Assembly (NCBI GenBank): GCA_035540375.1
Contig: DATLGO010000075.1
Coordinates: forward strand, 1-57,637
Length of the DNA stretch: 57,637 bases
Direction of reading: 5' to 3'
Source of the DNA: Candidatus Thermoplasmatota archaeon
GTDB taxonomy: Archaea; Thermoplasmatota; SW-10-69-26; JACQPN01; JAJPHT01
Shown: one piece after another, positions 1 through 9,422 of the stretch
Numbering within the stretch: the stretch's first letter is position 1
How the letters are laid out: each line of letters begins with the position of its first letter
Position numbers and translations under genes: made by a program
The notes under the pieces: generated by a model
Told to the model about the DNA's origin: nothing
The model's input: the letters and a program-made list of their open reading frames with translations, nothing else
Database searches by the model: none

Positions 1-1
1 T

Positions 2-514
2 CTACGGCCTCCATTTTCTGTGAGCGATGTGCGCGCCCGCCAGCTTGCCCTTCGCCGGGCTCTCGGCCAGCCGCTCGGCAAGCCACTGGAACCATTCACC
101 GGCATTCGGGGACCCGCTCGTCTGCCGGACGTGTTCGGTCCAGGGACGCAGCCTCCTCCAGCACACGCGCACCGCGCCGCCGGCGAGCTCGTCGAAGCTC
201 GACAGCGGCACGAGCCGCGCGTAGACCATGTATCCCATCGTCTCGTACGCGATCGAGACGGTGCTCGCTGCGCGCGCGACCTCGGGCTGCCCGTCGATCC
301 GCTCGGGCGGGGCGTCGTCCGGCAGCGCCCACACGAGTTGGATCGCGTGCCACAGCTCCGTCGTCTGGAACGGCCGCACCAGCTCGATCGCTGCGCGCTC
401 GCGCCGGTCCCGCCGGATGGTCGCGAGCTGCACCACGGCGAACGCGACGCCGCCGACGACGGCGGCGCCGCCGAGGATCTCGGCGAACGCCGCGAGCGTC
501 TGCAGGTCGGCCAC
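2..514 (-). CDS. DUF4760-like membrane-anchored protein
   Basis: This predicted 170-residue protein starts at a GTG (MADLQTLAAF). It has one hydrophobic helix at about residues 8-28, then a charged cytosolic part with the motifs ETMGYMVY and NAGEWFQWLAERL, which resemble the uncharacterised DUF4760 family; that match is from memory. It follows atpB on the same strand after 137 bp, the position where many archaeal ATPase operons carry subunit D. It has no long coiled coil and cannot be D. Function is unknown. The stop codon lies at the window edge, so the gene is complete. Confidence 0.6.
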   Translation of the reverse strand: MADLQTLAAFAEILGGAAVVGGVAFAVVQLATIRRDRRERAAIELVRPFQTTELWHAIQLVWALPDDAPPERIDGQPEVARAASTVSIAYETMGYMVYARLVPLSSFDELAGGAVRVCWRRLRPWTEHVRQTSGSPNAGEWFQWLAERLAESPAKGKLAGAHIAHRKWRP

Positions 515-651
515 GATGGCGCAGGACGGATGGCCTTCAAGAACGCCGCGGTCCGTTCCCGGTTTCCTGGAACGGAGCAGCGCCACGCGTGGGGGAGCAT
601 GGACCGGGTGCGCCGGTGCGCCGACCGCCGGCGCCGGGGCGTCGCGCGGAC
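515..651. other. Intergenic region downstream of atpB
   Basis: These 137 bp lie between the atpB stop and the DUF4760-like start. I see no gene and no remnant of subunit D. A short inverted repeat (TTCC TGGAA, near 572) is too small to call a terminator with confidence. Confidence 0.4.
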
Positions 652-2058
652 CTAGGCCGGCGTCGTCGCGGCCGCGGCCTGCTTCGCGGCGTACTTGGGG
701 TGGAACTTCTCGATGAACTTCCGGTCCAGGCGGGTGAGCGCCTCCTCCGGGAGCTGACCGACGAGATCCCACGCCACGCGCAGCGTGTCCTCGATGGAGC
801 GGTCCTCGTCGCGGCGCTGCCGGACGAACCGGTCCTCGAAGACGTCCGCGAACTCCAGGAAGGCCTTGTCGCGCGCCGAGAGCGCCTCCTTGCCGACGAT
901 GGCCACGAGGCCGCGAAGGTCCTTGCCCTCCGCGTACCCGGCGTAGCACTGGTCGGAGACCGCCTTGTGGTCCTCGCGCGTCTTGCCCTTCCCGATGCCC
1001 TGGTTCATGAGGCGCGAGAGCGACGGCAGCACGTTGATCGGCGGGTACACACCCTTGCGGTGCAGCTCGCGCGAGATGACGATCTGCCCCTCGGTGATGT
1101 AGCCCGTCAGGTCGGGGATCGGGTGCGTGATGTCGTCGCCCGGCATCGTGAGGATCGGCACCTGCGTGATGCTGCCCTTGCGGTCCTTGATGCGCCCGGC
1201 GCGCTCGTACAGCATCGCCAGGTCCGTGTACATGTAGCCGGGGTAGCCGCGGCGGCCGGGAACCTCTTCGCGGGCCGCGCCGATCTGGCGGAGGGCCTCG
1301 CAGTAGTTCGTCATGTCCGTGAGGACGACGAGCACGTGGTAATCGTGCTCGTACGCGAGGTACTCGGCGGCCGTGAGCGCCAGACGGGGCGTGATGAGGC
1401 GCTCGATGGCCGGGTCGTCGGCGAGGTTCACGAACAGCACCGCGCGCTCGAGAGCGCCCGTGCGCTCGAAGTCGCGGCGGAAGAACTCGTACTCCTCGTT
1501 CGTGATGCCCATCGCGGCGAAGACGACGGCGAACTCCTCGCCGGAGCCGCGCACTTTCGCCTGGCGGGCGATCTGGAGAGCGATCTCGTTGTGCGGGAGA
1601 CCCGAGGACGAGAAGATCGGGAGCTTCTGGCCGCGCACGAGCGTGTTCATGCCGTCGATCGTGGAGATGCCGGTCTGGATGAACTCCTTCGGCGACTCGC
1701 GCGAGTACGGGTTGATGGCCGCGCCGATGATGTCGACACGCTTCTCGGGGATGATCTCGGGGCCGCCGTCGCGGGGCTGGCCGCCGCCCGAGAGGATGCG
1801 CCCGAGCATGTCCTTCGACACGGGGAGCTTGATGGTCTCGCCGAGGAACTTGACCGACGCGTCGCGGTTGATGCCGGACGTGCCCTCGAAGACCTGCACG
1901 GCGACGAGCGTGTCCGACGTGTCGAGGACCTGGCCGCGCTTGAGCGAGCCGTCGGCGAGGCGCAGCGAAACGAGCTCGCCGTAGCCCACGGGCTCCGTCT
2001 TCTCGAGGAAGACGAGGGGGCCGGCGATCTCCGTGATCGTCTTGTATTCCTTCGTCAT
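652..2058 (-). CDS. atpB: A-type ATP synthase subunit B
   Basis: This is the regulatory, non-catalytic subunit of the A1 head, which alternates with subunit A around the rotor stalk. The 468 residues match the usual length. It begins [17 protein letters not shown], has a degenerate nucleotide loop ([13 protein letters not shown]) in place of a true Walker A, and ends in an Ala/Thr-rich tail. The gene is separated from atpA by about 13.4 kb that holds a CRISPR-Cas and toxin-antitoxin region, whereas the two are normally adjacent. It has its own TATA-like box 28 nt upstream of the ATG, so it can be transcribed independently, probably from a leaderless message. Confidence 0.97.
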   Translation of the reverse strand: MTKEYKTITEIAGPLVFLEKTEPVGYGELVSLRLADGSLKRGQVLDTSDTLVAVQVFEGTSGINRDASVKFLGETIKLPVSKDMLGRILSGGGQPRDGGPEIIPEKRVDIIGAAINPYSRESPKEFIQTGISTIDGMNTLVRGQKLPIFSSSGLPHNEIALQIARQAKVRGSGEEFAVVFAAMGITNEEYEFFRRDFERTGALERAVLFVNLADDPAIERLITPRLALTAAEYLAYEHDYHVLVVLTDMTNYCEALRQIGAAREEVPGRRGYPGYMYTDLAMLYERAGRIKDRKGSITQVPILTMPGDDITHPIPDLTGYITEGQIVISRELHRKGVYPPINVLPSLSRLMNQGIGKGKTREDHKAVSDQCYAGYAEGKDLRGLVAIVGKEALSARDKAFLEFADVFEDRFVRQRRDEDRSIEDTLRVAWDLVGQLPEEALTRLDRKFIEKFHPKYAAKQAAAATTPA

Positions 2059-2085
2059 GGGAACCGCGCGGCGATGCGGGACGGC

Positions 2086-2096
2086 CCATATGAACG
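2086..2096 (-). promoter_or_regulatory. TATA-like promoter of atpB
   Basis: On the minus strand the sequence CGTTCATATGG ends 28 nt before the atpB ATG. This matches the spacing seen at several other first genes here (24-28 nt) and predicts a leaderless or nearly leaderless mRNA. Confidence 0.55.
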
Positions 2097-2130
2097 TACC
2101 GGCGGGCTCGACGAGTACCCACAGGCGGGG

Positions 2131-2152
2131 ATAAGTGTGTTGAGTGTGTTGA
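2131..2152 (+). promoter_or_regulatory. vapBC promoter with tandem operator repeat
   Basis: ATAAG begins at 2131, about 26 nt before the vapB ATG, and is a likely TATA element. A perfect 9-bp direct repeat, GTGTGTTGA twice (2135-2143 and 2144-2152), overlaps and follows it. That is a good candidate site for autoregulation by the VapB antitoxin. Binding is inferred. Confidence 0.5.
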
Positions 2153-2159
2153 CGCTCCG

Positions 2160-2381
2160 ATGCCCGTCCGGACCCTCACCGTGACCGATGCCGCCTACCA
2201 GCGCCTCGCGCGCCTCAAGCGCCCGGGCGAGAGCTTCACGGACGTCGTGCTGCGCCTCACGGGGGAGCGCTCGCTTGCCGACCTCCCCGCGCTCGTCACG
2301 CCCTCCGAGGCGCGCGCGCTCGCCGAGGCGATGCTCGCGGCGCGCGACGAGCGGCGCGACCCGCGGAGGCGCGGCCGATGA
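2160..2381 (+). CDS. vapB: VapB-type (DUF217) antitoxin
   Basis: A 73-residue antitoxin with the archaeal DUF217/VapB pattern: a short N-terminal beta strand ([14 protein letters not shown]) followed by a helix with the family signature [13 protein letters not shown], then a basic C-terminal tail expected to wrap the toxin. The N-terminal part should bind DNA as a dimer and repress the operon. The stop overlaps the vapC start by 4 bp (ATGA), so the two are translationally coupled. It is divergent from atpB. Confidence 0.85.
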   Translation: MPVRTLTVTDAAYQRLARLKRPGESFTDVVLRLTGERSLADLPALVTPSEARALAEAMLAARDERRDPRRRGR

Positions 2382-2767
2382 TCCTCGACGCCTCCTTCCT
2401 CGTCGACCTCCTGCGCGGCGACCCCGGCGCCCGCGCCGCGCTCGCGGAGCTGGAGAAGGGGAGCGAGGCCGTGCGCATCCCCGCGCCCGCGCTCGCGAAG
2501 CTCGCGGAGGCGATGGCGCGGTCGAGGAACCCGCCACGCGAGGCCGCGCGGCTCGAGGCCCTCCTCCTCGCGGCGGGCGGCGTCGCGCTCACGGGCGCGC
2601 ACGCGCTGCGCGCGGGCCGCCTCGTCGGCGAGGCCGCGCGCGACGGGCTCGCGATGGACCCGCTCGACGCGATGACGGCGGCCATCGCCCTCGAGGAGGG
2701 CGAAACGCTCGTCACCCGCGCGCGCGAGTACGAGCGTGTCGAGGGACTCAGGGTGCGGGGGTATTGA
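2378..2767 (+). CDS. vapC: VapC-type PIN-domain ribonuclease toxin
   Basis: A 129-residue PIN-domain protein. Acidic residues expected to bind Mg2+ are visible: Asp4 ([12 protein letters not shown]), Glu44 (KLAEAM), and Asp94/Asp97 (MDPLDAMTAAIA), followed by a TR motif near the C terminus. VapC toxins usually cleave tRNA or rRNA. Overlap with vapB supports a type II toxin-antitoxin pair. It ends head-on against the MazF-like gene, with the two stop codons directly adjacent. Confidence 0.88.
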   Translation: MILDASFLVDLLRGDPGARAALAELEKGSEAVRIPAPALAKLAEAMARSRNPPREAARLEALLLAAGGVALTGAHALRAGRLVGEAARDGLAMDPLDAMTAAIALEEGETLVTRAREYERVEGLRVRGY

Positions 2768-3118
2768 TCAGGGAAACAGCGTCTCGAACTCCCGCATCAC
2801 CTGACGGAACACCTCGGGGCGGACCTGCCCCACCTTCGCGAGGACGAGGTCTTTCTTGAGGAGCGCGAGCTTCCCGACCTTCACACGGCTCGGCGAGGGC
2901 AGGCGTCCCGTCTGCATCCCGTCCTGCGTGACGACGAGGCTCGAGGGCGCCTGCTGAAGCCGGGACGTCATCGCGCAGATGATGACGTCGGGCCCCGCGC
3001 CGTTGAACTCGGCCGACGACAGCACAAGGGCTGGGCGCCGCTTCGCGGTCGAGGGGTCCGTGAACGGGAAGGGGACCACGACGACGTCGCCGGGTTTCAG
3101 ATCATCGTCCGTAGTCAT
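2768..3118 (-). CDS. PemK/MazF-type toxin
   Basis: This small protein has the MazF/PemK fold signature: LKPGDVVVVPFPFTD at the N terminus, then KRRPALVLSS, and a conserved VKVGKLALLKKD region. Family members are sequence-specific mRNA endonucleases. An ATG at 3118 (MTTDDDLK) is preferred; an upstream ATG at 3133 would add five residues. It overlaps the end of the AbrB-type antitoxin gene by 17 nt, as expected for a translationally coupled pair. Confidence 0.82.
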   Translation of the reverse strand: MTTDDDLKPGDVVVVPFPFTDPSTAKRRPALVLSSAEFNGAGPDVIICAMTSRLQQAPSSLVVTQDGMQTGRLPSPSRVKVGKLALLKKDLVLAKVGQVRPEVFRQVMREFETLFP

Positions 3119-3362
3119 TCCAGACCTCGTCATCGACCGGATTGTCCCACGTCTCCGCGAGGGCGGGGAGCGAGAGCGCTTCCCATCCCTCGAGGTCGTC
3201 GATCACGGCCTGCCCGATGTCCGTGGCCTTGCGAAGCACCACCCGTTCGCCGTCCTGGACGAGGAGGAGCTCCGACCCCTTTCGCAGATTGACGGCTCGA
3301 AGGACGTCCGCAGGAAGCGTGATCTGGCCCTTGTCGGTCACGCGCACGGTCCTTACGATCAC
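3102..3362 (-). CDS. AbrB/SpoVT-family antitoxin
   Basis: An 86-residue protein with an N-terminal swapped-hairpin DNA-binding domain (VRVTDKGQITLPADVLRAVNL...GSELLLVQDGE) typical of AbrB/MazE antitoxins. An acidic C-terminal tail (ETWDNPVDDEVWNDYG) should cover the toxin active site. The start is a GTG, 27 nt downstream of a TATA-like box, with palindromic half-sites between box and gene. It is cotranscribed with the MazF-like toxin. Confidence 0.83.
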   Translation of the reverse strand: MIVRTVRVTDKGQITLPADVLRAVNLRKGSELLLVQDGERVVLRKATDIGQAVIDDLEGWEALSLPALAETWDNPVDDEVWNDYGR

Positions 3363-3396
3363 ATCCGAACGTAAGGAATGCCTTACACCTATAGCT
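3351..3396 (-). promoter_or_regulatory. Promoter and operator of the AbrB/MazF module
   Basis: On the minus strand GCTATAGGTG ends about 27 nt before the GTG start. Three copies of the half-site CCTTAC/GTAAGG lie at 3351-3356, 3371-3376 and 3381-3386. The last two form a perfect inverted repeat with a 4-nt centre, and the first is offset by 20 bp, two helical turns. Symmetric half-sites suit a dimeric AbrB-type autorepressor. Function is inferred. Confidence 0.55.
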
Positions 3397-3440
3397 TTCT
3401 CCTGGAAATCGCCTCGATGGAACCGAGCGCGGTTCCACGC

Positions 3441-3451
3441 AACGTTTTATC
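3441..3451 (+). promoter_or_regulatory. TATA-like promoter of the secreted hydrolase
   Basis: AACGTTTTATC ends its TTTTAT core 26 nt before the ATG at 3476. The same ACGYTTTAT pattern and spacing occur upstream of the UPF0201 gene, supporting a leaderless start. Confidence 0.6.
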
Positions 3452-3475
3452 GCCCGCCCGCCCCGTCCGAGCCGC

Positions 3476-4489
3476 ATGAAGGGAGGCTACACAGCGGTCG
3501 CCCTCGCGCTCGCGCTCCTCGCGCCCGCGCTTGCGACCGCCCACGGGAACCACGGCGCCGCGCCCATCGCGATCGAGGACTTCGAGGTCGTCACCGCGGA
3601 CGGATCGACCGTGAAGGGCAAGCTCGCGTACCCGACCGACCGCGCGCCGACGCAGCTCGTCGTCTTCGCGCACGGCCGCGGACAGACCGTCGTCGGAGCG
3701 TGGATGGGCCACATCGCGGAGACCGCGCGCGAAGGCGTCGCGGTCGTCGCGGTGGACTTCCGCGACAACCTCGGCTTCCCCACGATGTGGGGCGCCGAGG
3801 ACACGAACGCGGCCGCCCTCAAGGCCTTCGGCCTCTTCCCGTCCGTGACGCGCGTGCACCTCGTCGGCGTCAGCATGGGCGGCGCGATCTCGGGCGTCGC
3901 CGCGGCCGAGAAGCCCCTGCGCCCCGACGGGTCGCCGCTCTACGACACCTGGATCACGATCGAGGGCGTCTCGAACGTTTTCGAGACGTACTACGCCGCG
4001 CGCGCGATCGGCGACCCCGCCGCCGCCGGCATGGAGCGCGACGCGGGCGGCAAGGCCGAGGAGGTCCCGCTCGAATACGCGCGCCGCTCCCCCGCGATGC
4101 GCGCCCACGACCTCGCCTACCTCGAAGGCGTCTTCCTCGTGCACGCGCTCAACGACGGCACGGTCCCCTACGACCAGAGCGTCGAGCTCGCCGCGGCGCT
4201 GCGCGGCGTCGGCCTCCCCGTCGAATTCGCGACGGTGCTCCGCGAGAAGCCCGGCCAGGACGAAGGCACCACCGGCACGTGGCGGATCTCCAATGCTGCC
4301 GGGCAGGCCGACCCCAGCGAGACGTCCGGGCTGCACCTCGCCGGGCACGCGTGGGAAGGGGACCGCGGGTCCACCGTGATGACGGTCGGGCTCGAGCGGT
4401 TGTTTGCGCTGCTGGAGGGGGATGCGATCCGGACGGGGGCGAGCGTGCACGATGCGAGCGCATCGTTCGGGGCGCGGGCGAGGGTGTAA
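3476..4489 (+). CDS. Secreted alpha/beta hydrolase
   Basis: A 337-residue protein with a signal peptide (about residues 1-22, ending ALATA) and a His-containing mature start (HGNHG). The alpha/beta hydrolase core shows VVFAHGRG, the nucleophile elbow GVSMGG with Ser133, an acid in HALNDGTVPY, and a His in LAGHAW that could complete the triad. This is the dienelactone-hydrolase/esterase type of fold, and the substrate is unknown. It sits between the toxin-antitoxin modules and the CRISPR array but has host-like GC content, so it may not have arrived with the cas genes. Confidence 0.75.
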   Translation: MKGGYTAVALALALLAPALATAHGNHGAAPIAIEDFEVVTADGSTVKGKLAYPTDRAPTQLVVFAHGRGQTVVGAWMGHIAETAREGVAVVAVDFRDNLGFPTMWGAEDTNAAALKAFGLFPSVTRVHLVGVSMGGAISGVAAAEKPLRPDGSPLYDTWITIEGVSNVFETYYAARAIGDPAAAGMERDAGGKAEEVPLEYARRSPAMRAHDLAYLEGVFLVHALNDGTVPYDQSVELAAALRGVGLPVEFATVLREKPGQDEGTTGTWRISNAAGQADPSETSGLHLAGHAWEGDRGSTVMTVGLERLFALLEGDAIRTGASVHDASASFGARARV

Positions 4490-4641
4490 TCGGCCCGGAA
4501 AGGCTCAAGCCGTTCGCCGCTGAATGACTTGCCGATGTGGCGGAAGCGATTCGCTCTCTTCGGGACGCTCACGAGGACGGCCTCGAAGATCTGAGGGATC
4601 ACGAGGACCGGCTCTGAGGGGGCGGGCGAGGAGACCGATCG
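4490..4641. other. Region beyond the trailer end of the CRISPR array
   Basis: These 152 bp lie between the hydrolase stop and the last repeat. No gene, no degenerate further repeat and no clear terminator were recognised. It is the 3' flank of the pre-crRNA if the array is read on the minus strand. Confidence 0.4.
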
Positions 4642-6744
4642 CAGATCATCCCCGCGCAAGCGGGGAACGCCCGGCAGTTGAGGTTGCCGGGACGCTCGCC
4701 TACGGATCATCCCCGCGCAAGCGGGGAACGCGCCTGGAGCGTGATCACGTTGCCCGGCACGATCGGATCATCCCCGCGCAAGCGGGGAACGCCTGAGACC
4801 CCAGCCGAGACTCCACCCGGGCGCCGGATCATCCCCGCGCAAGCGGGGAACGCGGCGCGGCCGTGTGGGATGCGCTGCGCGCGTGCGGATCATCCCCGCG
4901 CAAGCGGGGAACGCCGACGCAGCCGCGCGCTCTACGTAGCCGCGGCCGGATCATCCCCGCGCAAGCGGGGAACGCTGGTAGAGGTACAGCGCGCCCGTGT
5001 AGGGGCTCGGATCATCCCCGCGCAAGCGGGGAACGCGCGGGGGTGTTGCGGGTGCGCCTGGCGGGGGCCGGATCATCCCCGCGCAAGCGGGGAACGCTGG
5101 CCGAGGCTTGGGTGTGTGGCGCGTGCGGCCGGATCATCCCCGCGCAAGCGGGGAACGCCCGCGAGCGATCGAATACCAGCGAAGTGGATCCGGATCATCC
5201 CCGCGCAAGCGGGGAACGCCCGACCACGAGCGCCACGACGTGCCGCAGATCCGGATCATCCCCGCGCAAGCGGGGAACGCCAGAAGCCGCTGGGGGCTGA
5301 CTTGGCGACGGCCGGATCATCCCCGCGCAAGCGGGGAACGCCTCGACTTCTTCTTCGCCACGTTGGACACCTTCGGATCATCCCCGCGCAAGCGGGGAAC
5401 GCGCAAGCCGAGTCAAGCAGAGCACCATCAAGACCGGATCATCCCCGCGCAAGCGGGGAACGCACCATCACGTCCGGGGCGCCATCGACCTGGGTCGGAT
5501 CATCCCCGCGCAAGCGGGGAACGCAGGATTTCGCGCTCGGCGCTGTCACCATCAACCGGATCATCCCCGCGCAAGCGGGGAACGCATCGCTGAAGAAGTA
5601 CGCGCTGCGCGCGGTTTCGGATCATCCCCGCGCAAGCGGGGAACGCGGGGAGCCGTCCGCTGTGACGAGGAGGACGCGCGGATCATCCCCGCGCAAGCGG
5701 GGAACGCGCGGCCTTCTCGACCATGCTCGTGAGGCGCGTCGGATCATCCCCGCGCAAGCGGGGAACGCACCCCGAAGCCGTCCTCGACGCGGAACTCGCG
5801 CGGATCATCCCCGCGCAAGCGGGGAACGCTTCACGCCGGGCGCGTATCGCGCGGTGATCGGCGGATCATCCCCGCGCAAGCGGGGAACGCGAAAGTCGGC
5901 GACGTGACGCTCACGTCAGCGTCGGATCATCCCCGCGCAAGCGGGGAACGCGTCGTACGTGACCGTGACGGCGTTGTTCCCGGCGGATCATCCCCGCGCA
6001 AGCGGGGAACGCAGTCACCACGAGACGAGACCCCCTTACGCGACCGGATCATCCCCGCGCAAGCGGGGAACGCGTCGCGACTGGAATCCTCCTCGGCCTC
6101 GTCCACGGATCATCCCCGCGCAAGCGGGGAACGCTCGAACCCCGAGAAGGTCGCGTTATGGGCCGCCGGATCATCCCCGCGCAAGCGGGGAACGCTTTTC
6201 ACCTCGTGCATCGCGGGCCTGTTCTCGCGGATCATCCCCGCGCAAGCGGGGAACGCGGCGACATATCCGCCCGCGACCGCCTCCCAGGCGGATCATCCCC
6301 GCGCAAGCGGGGAACGCAAGTGAACGTGCGACGGCGTCGCAGAACCCCGCGGATCATCCCCGCGCAAGCGGGGAACGCCGCGAGGACCGGAACCGGCCTC
6401 GCGCGTCGCGCGGATCATCCCCGCGCAAGCGGGGAACGCCCCCGTTCCGGGTCGGACCCAGGGGGGGGCGCCGGATCATCCCCGCGCAAGCGGGGAACGC
6501 ACGGACAAGAGCGGCAACACCGCGACCGCGGACGGATCATCCCCGCGCAAGCGGGGAACGCATGGGGGGCGGTCCGGGTCCGGGGCTCGAAGCCGGATCA
6601 TCCCCGCGCAAGCGGGGAACGCTCCTGGGTGGCACCGAGGGTGAGGAGGCGGCGCGGATCATCCCCGCGCAAGCGGGGAACGCTCGGAGAGCGCTCTCGG
6701 TGTCGCGTGCGTACTCGGATCATCCCCGCGCAAGCGGGGAACGC
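4642..6744 (-). CRISPR. Type I-E CRISPR array, 35 repeats and 34 spacers
   Basis: The repeat is 29 bp with a palindromic core CCCCGC-GCAA-GCGGGG. On the plus strand it begins CGGATCAT and ends AACGC. It recurs every 61 bp from 4642 to 6716; the span equals exactly 34 periods plus one repeat, so all spacers are 32 bp. In the minus orientation the repeat starts GCGTTCCCC and ends GATGATCCG, the type I-E pattern, with a predicted 8-nt 5' handle ATGATCCG after Cas6e cleavage. The only clearly altered repeat is the leftmost (A at 4643 for G), which marks the old, trailer end. The leader side is therefore on the right, beside cas2. All repeats between look identical by eye. Confidence 0.98.
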
Positions 6745-8013
<1,269 letters not shown>

Positions 8014-8017
<4 letters not shown>

Positions 8018-8679
8018 GCTCGCTTGACCATCAGGAGCCCGAATCCGAACCCCTTGGCAGGGCCGATCCCTTTGCAAAGGGCCTCGGTGAAAGCCTCGGA
8101 ATCTGTGACCTTCAAGCGGCCTTCGTAGTCGATCCCCGTCACGCTCATCTCGCGTCCGTCACGGGGACGGCGGAAACGATGGGGTCGGTAATCATCGACC
8201 CGCACGTTGCCTCGTTCAACGGAGAATCCATGGCGCTCTCCTTGGCGTTCAAGCCACCGGATGCCCTCGTCCTGCACGAGAGCCTGAAGGTCGAATGCCT
8301 CACCTTTGGCCTTCAACTGGTGCTTGGCGGCCATCACGACGTCGTGACGTTTGCCATCCGACCGTTCTCCAGGTGAAGCGACGCGTTTTGTAGGGTTTGC
8401 TCGAAGCGAGAAGCGAAGCACGGCCCCCATCTCCAGCCGGGGAGTGTAGGCGCGCGATTCGACCCTCCAGCCCGGGAGCGCATGGGTCGGTTCGCGGTCA
8501 GAAACGACATGGAACGTGGGTTGACGCTCCGCGTCGTAACGGTAGACGAAACCGCGTTCGCCATCCGGGTCGCCGGCGAAGAATGACCAGATCTGCTGAT
8601 GGTGGCCGTAGGCTGTGGCGTTCGCGATGTTGCTGAGGGCGCTCTCTGGATCGACGAGCGTGATGCGTGTGAACTGCAT
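8014..8679 (-). CDS. cas6e: pre-crRNA endonuclease Cas6e
   Basis: A 221-residue Cas6e (Cse3/CasE) that cuts each repeat at the base of its hairpin and stays bound to the crRNA 3' end. Visible features are Tyr24 and His26/27 (AYGHHQQIWSFF), where the catalytic His is expected, and the C-terminal glycine-rich loop GIGPAKGFGFGLLMVKR. A strong Shine-Dalgarno site (AAGGAGGA) precedes the ATG. The start shares one base with the cas5 stop. Confidence 0.95.
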
Positions 8680-9416
8680 CAGGATTCCTCCTTGGACGCT
8701 ACGGTCGAGTGAACGACGCGTTCGATGAAGGTTCTCCGGACACGGCTCAGCGGCTGGTCGCGTTGCCGATGGGTCCGGACGTCCTCGAACCCGGGATTTG
8801 CATGAACGTCGAATTCCACGCGCAGATGCTCCTGACCCGCTTCGGAGTTCCGAAGCTTTCGGATGACTTCCCCGTCAATCTCTGGAAATCGGGCCGCTCG
8901 AAAAGCGTCTCTCAGCGTTGGCGCATCGACAATGTGCGGCGCGAATGGCAGGGCTGGCGGGCATGAGCGACGCCCGAGGTATGGGGGATAACGGGGTCGG
9001 TCGAGCGCCTTCGCGAGATCGTCGAGCCGATCGGTGCGGCCGTCTTTCTCCCAGACGGCGATGGTGAACGCGATGTCCTGCACGTAATCACGGCTCGTCA
9101 GAATCGTGTTCAGCTTCCGACCCTGGAGTTCCTCGCGGCGCGTCGGCCACACTGCGCGCCGTTCGCGTGAAGGAGATTGGATAGTGTGGTAATCCATGAG
9201 TAAGGCTCCCTCGGCTTCCGTGCGGATTCCGATGCCGATGCTTCTCGACAGGCCGTCATGACCTGACTCATCTGTCCGCTCGAGGCCCAGTGCGCCCCCG
9301 AGGATGCCCAGGATGGCACTGCGGGTCGGGAGGGCAAGCGAAGGCCGGTGCGTTCCCGGTGCGATGTCGCCCCAACTCGAGATGGGGCCGTAGACGCGAA
9401 AGAGTAGGTGGCGCAT
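8679..9416 (-). CDS. cas5e: Cascade subunit Cas5e
   Basis: A 245-residue Cas5e (CasD), which caps the 5' handle of the crRNA in Cascade. The N terminus LLFRVYGPISSWGD is typical, followed by the Cas5 motifs PTRSAILGILGGALG and PYLGRRSCPPALP. The C-terminal part (after about residue 205) is charged. It lies six bases after cas7e in the same operon. Confidence 0.95.
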   Translation of the reverse strand: MRHLLFRVYGPISSWGDIAPGTHRPSLALPTRSAILGILGGALGLERTDESGHDGLSRSIGIGIRTEAEGALLMDYHTIQSPSRERRAVWPTRREELQGRKLNTILTSRDYVQDIAFTIAVWEKDGRTDRLDDLAKALDRPRYPPYLGRRSCPPALPFAPHIVDAPTLRDAFRAARFPEIDGEVIRKLRNSEAGQEHLRVEFDVHANPGFEDVRTHRQRDQPLSRVRRTFIERVVHSTVASKEES

Positions 9417-9422
9417 GGGCCA

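Noticed and set aside
2-514. Subunit D of the ATP synthase in the position after atpB
   Set aside because: The protein has a membrane helix and a DUF4760-like body, not the long coiled coil of D.
2-2179. A 725-residue open frame on the minus strand
   Set aside because: Only its last 170 residues (the DUF4760-like gene) look real; the rest is a shadow frame of atpB with Arg/Pro-rich composition.
4642-6744. Plus-strand transcription of the array
   Set aside because: The degenerate repeat is at the left end, cas2 is at the right, and the minus-strand repeat form matches the I-E handle.
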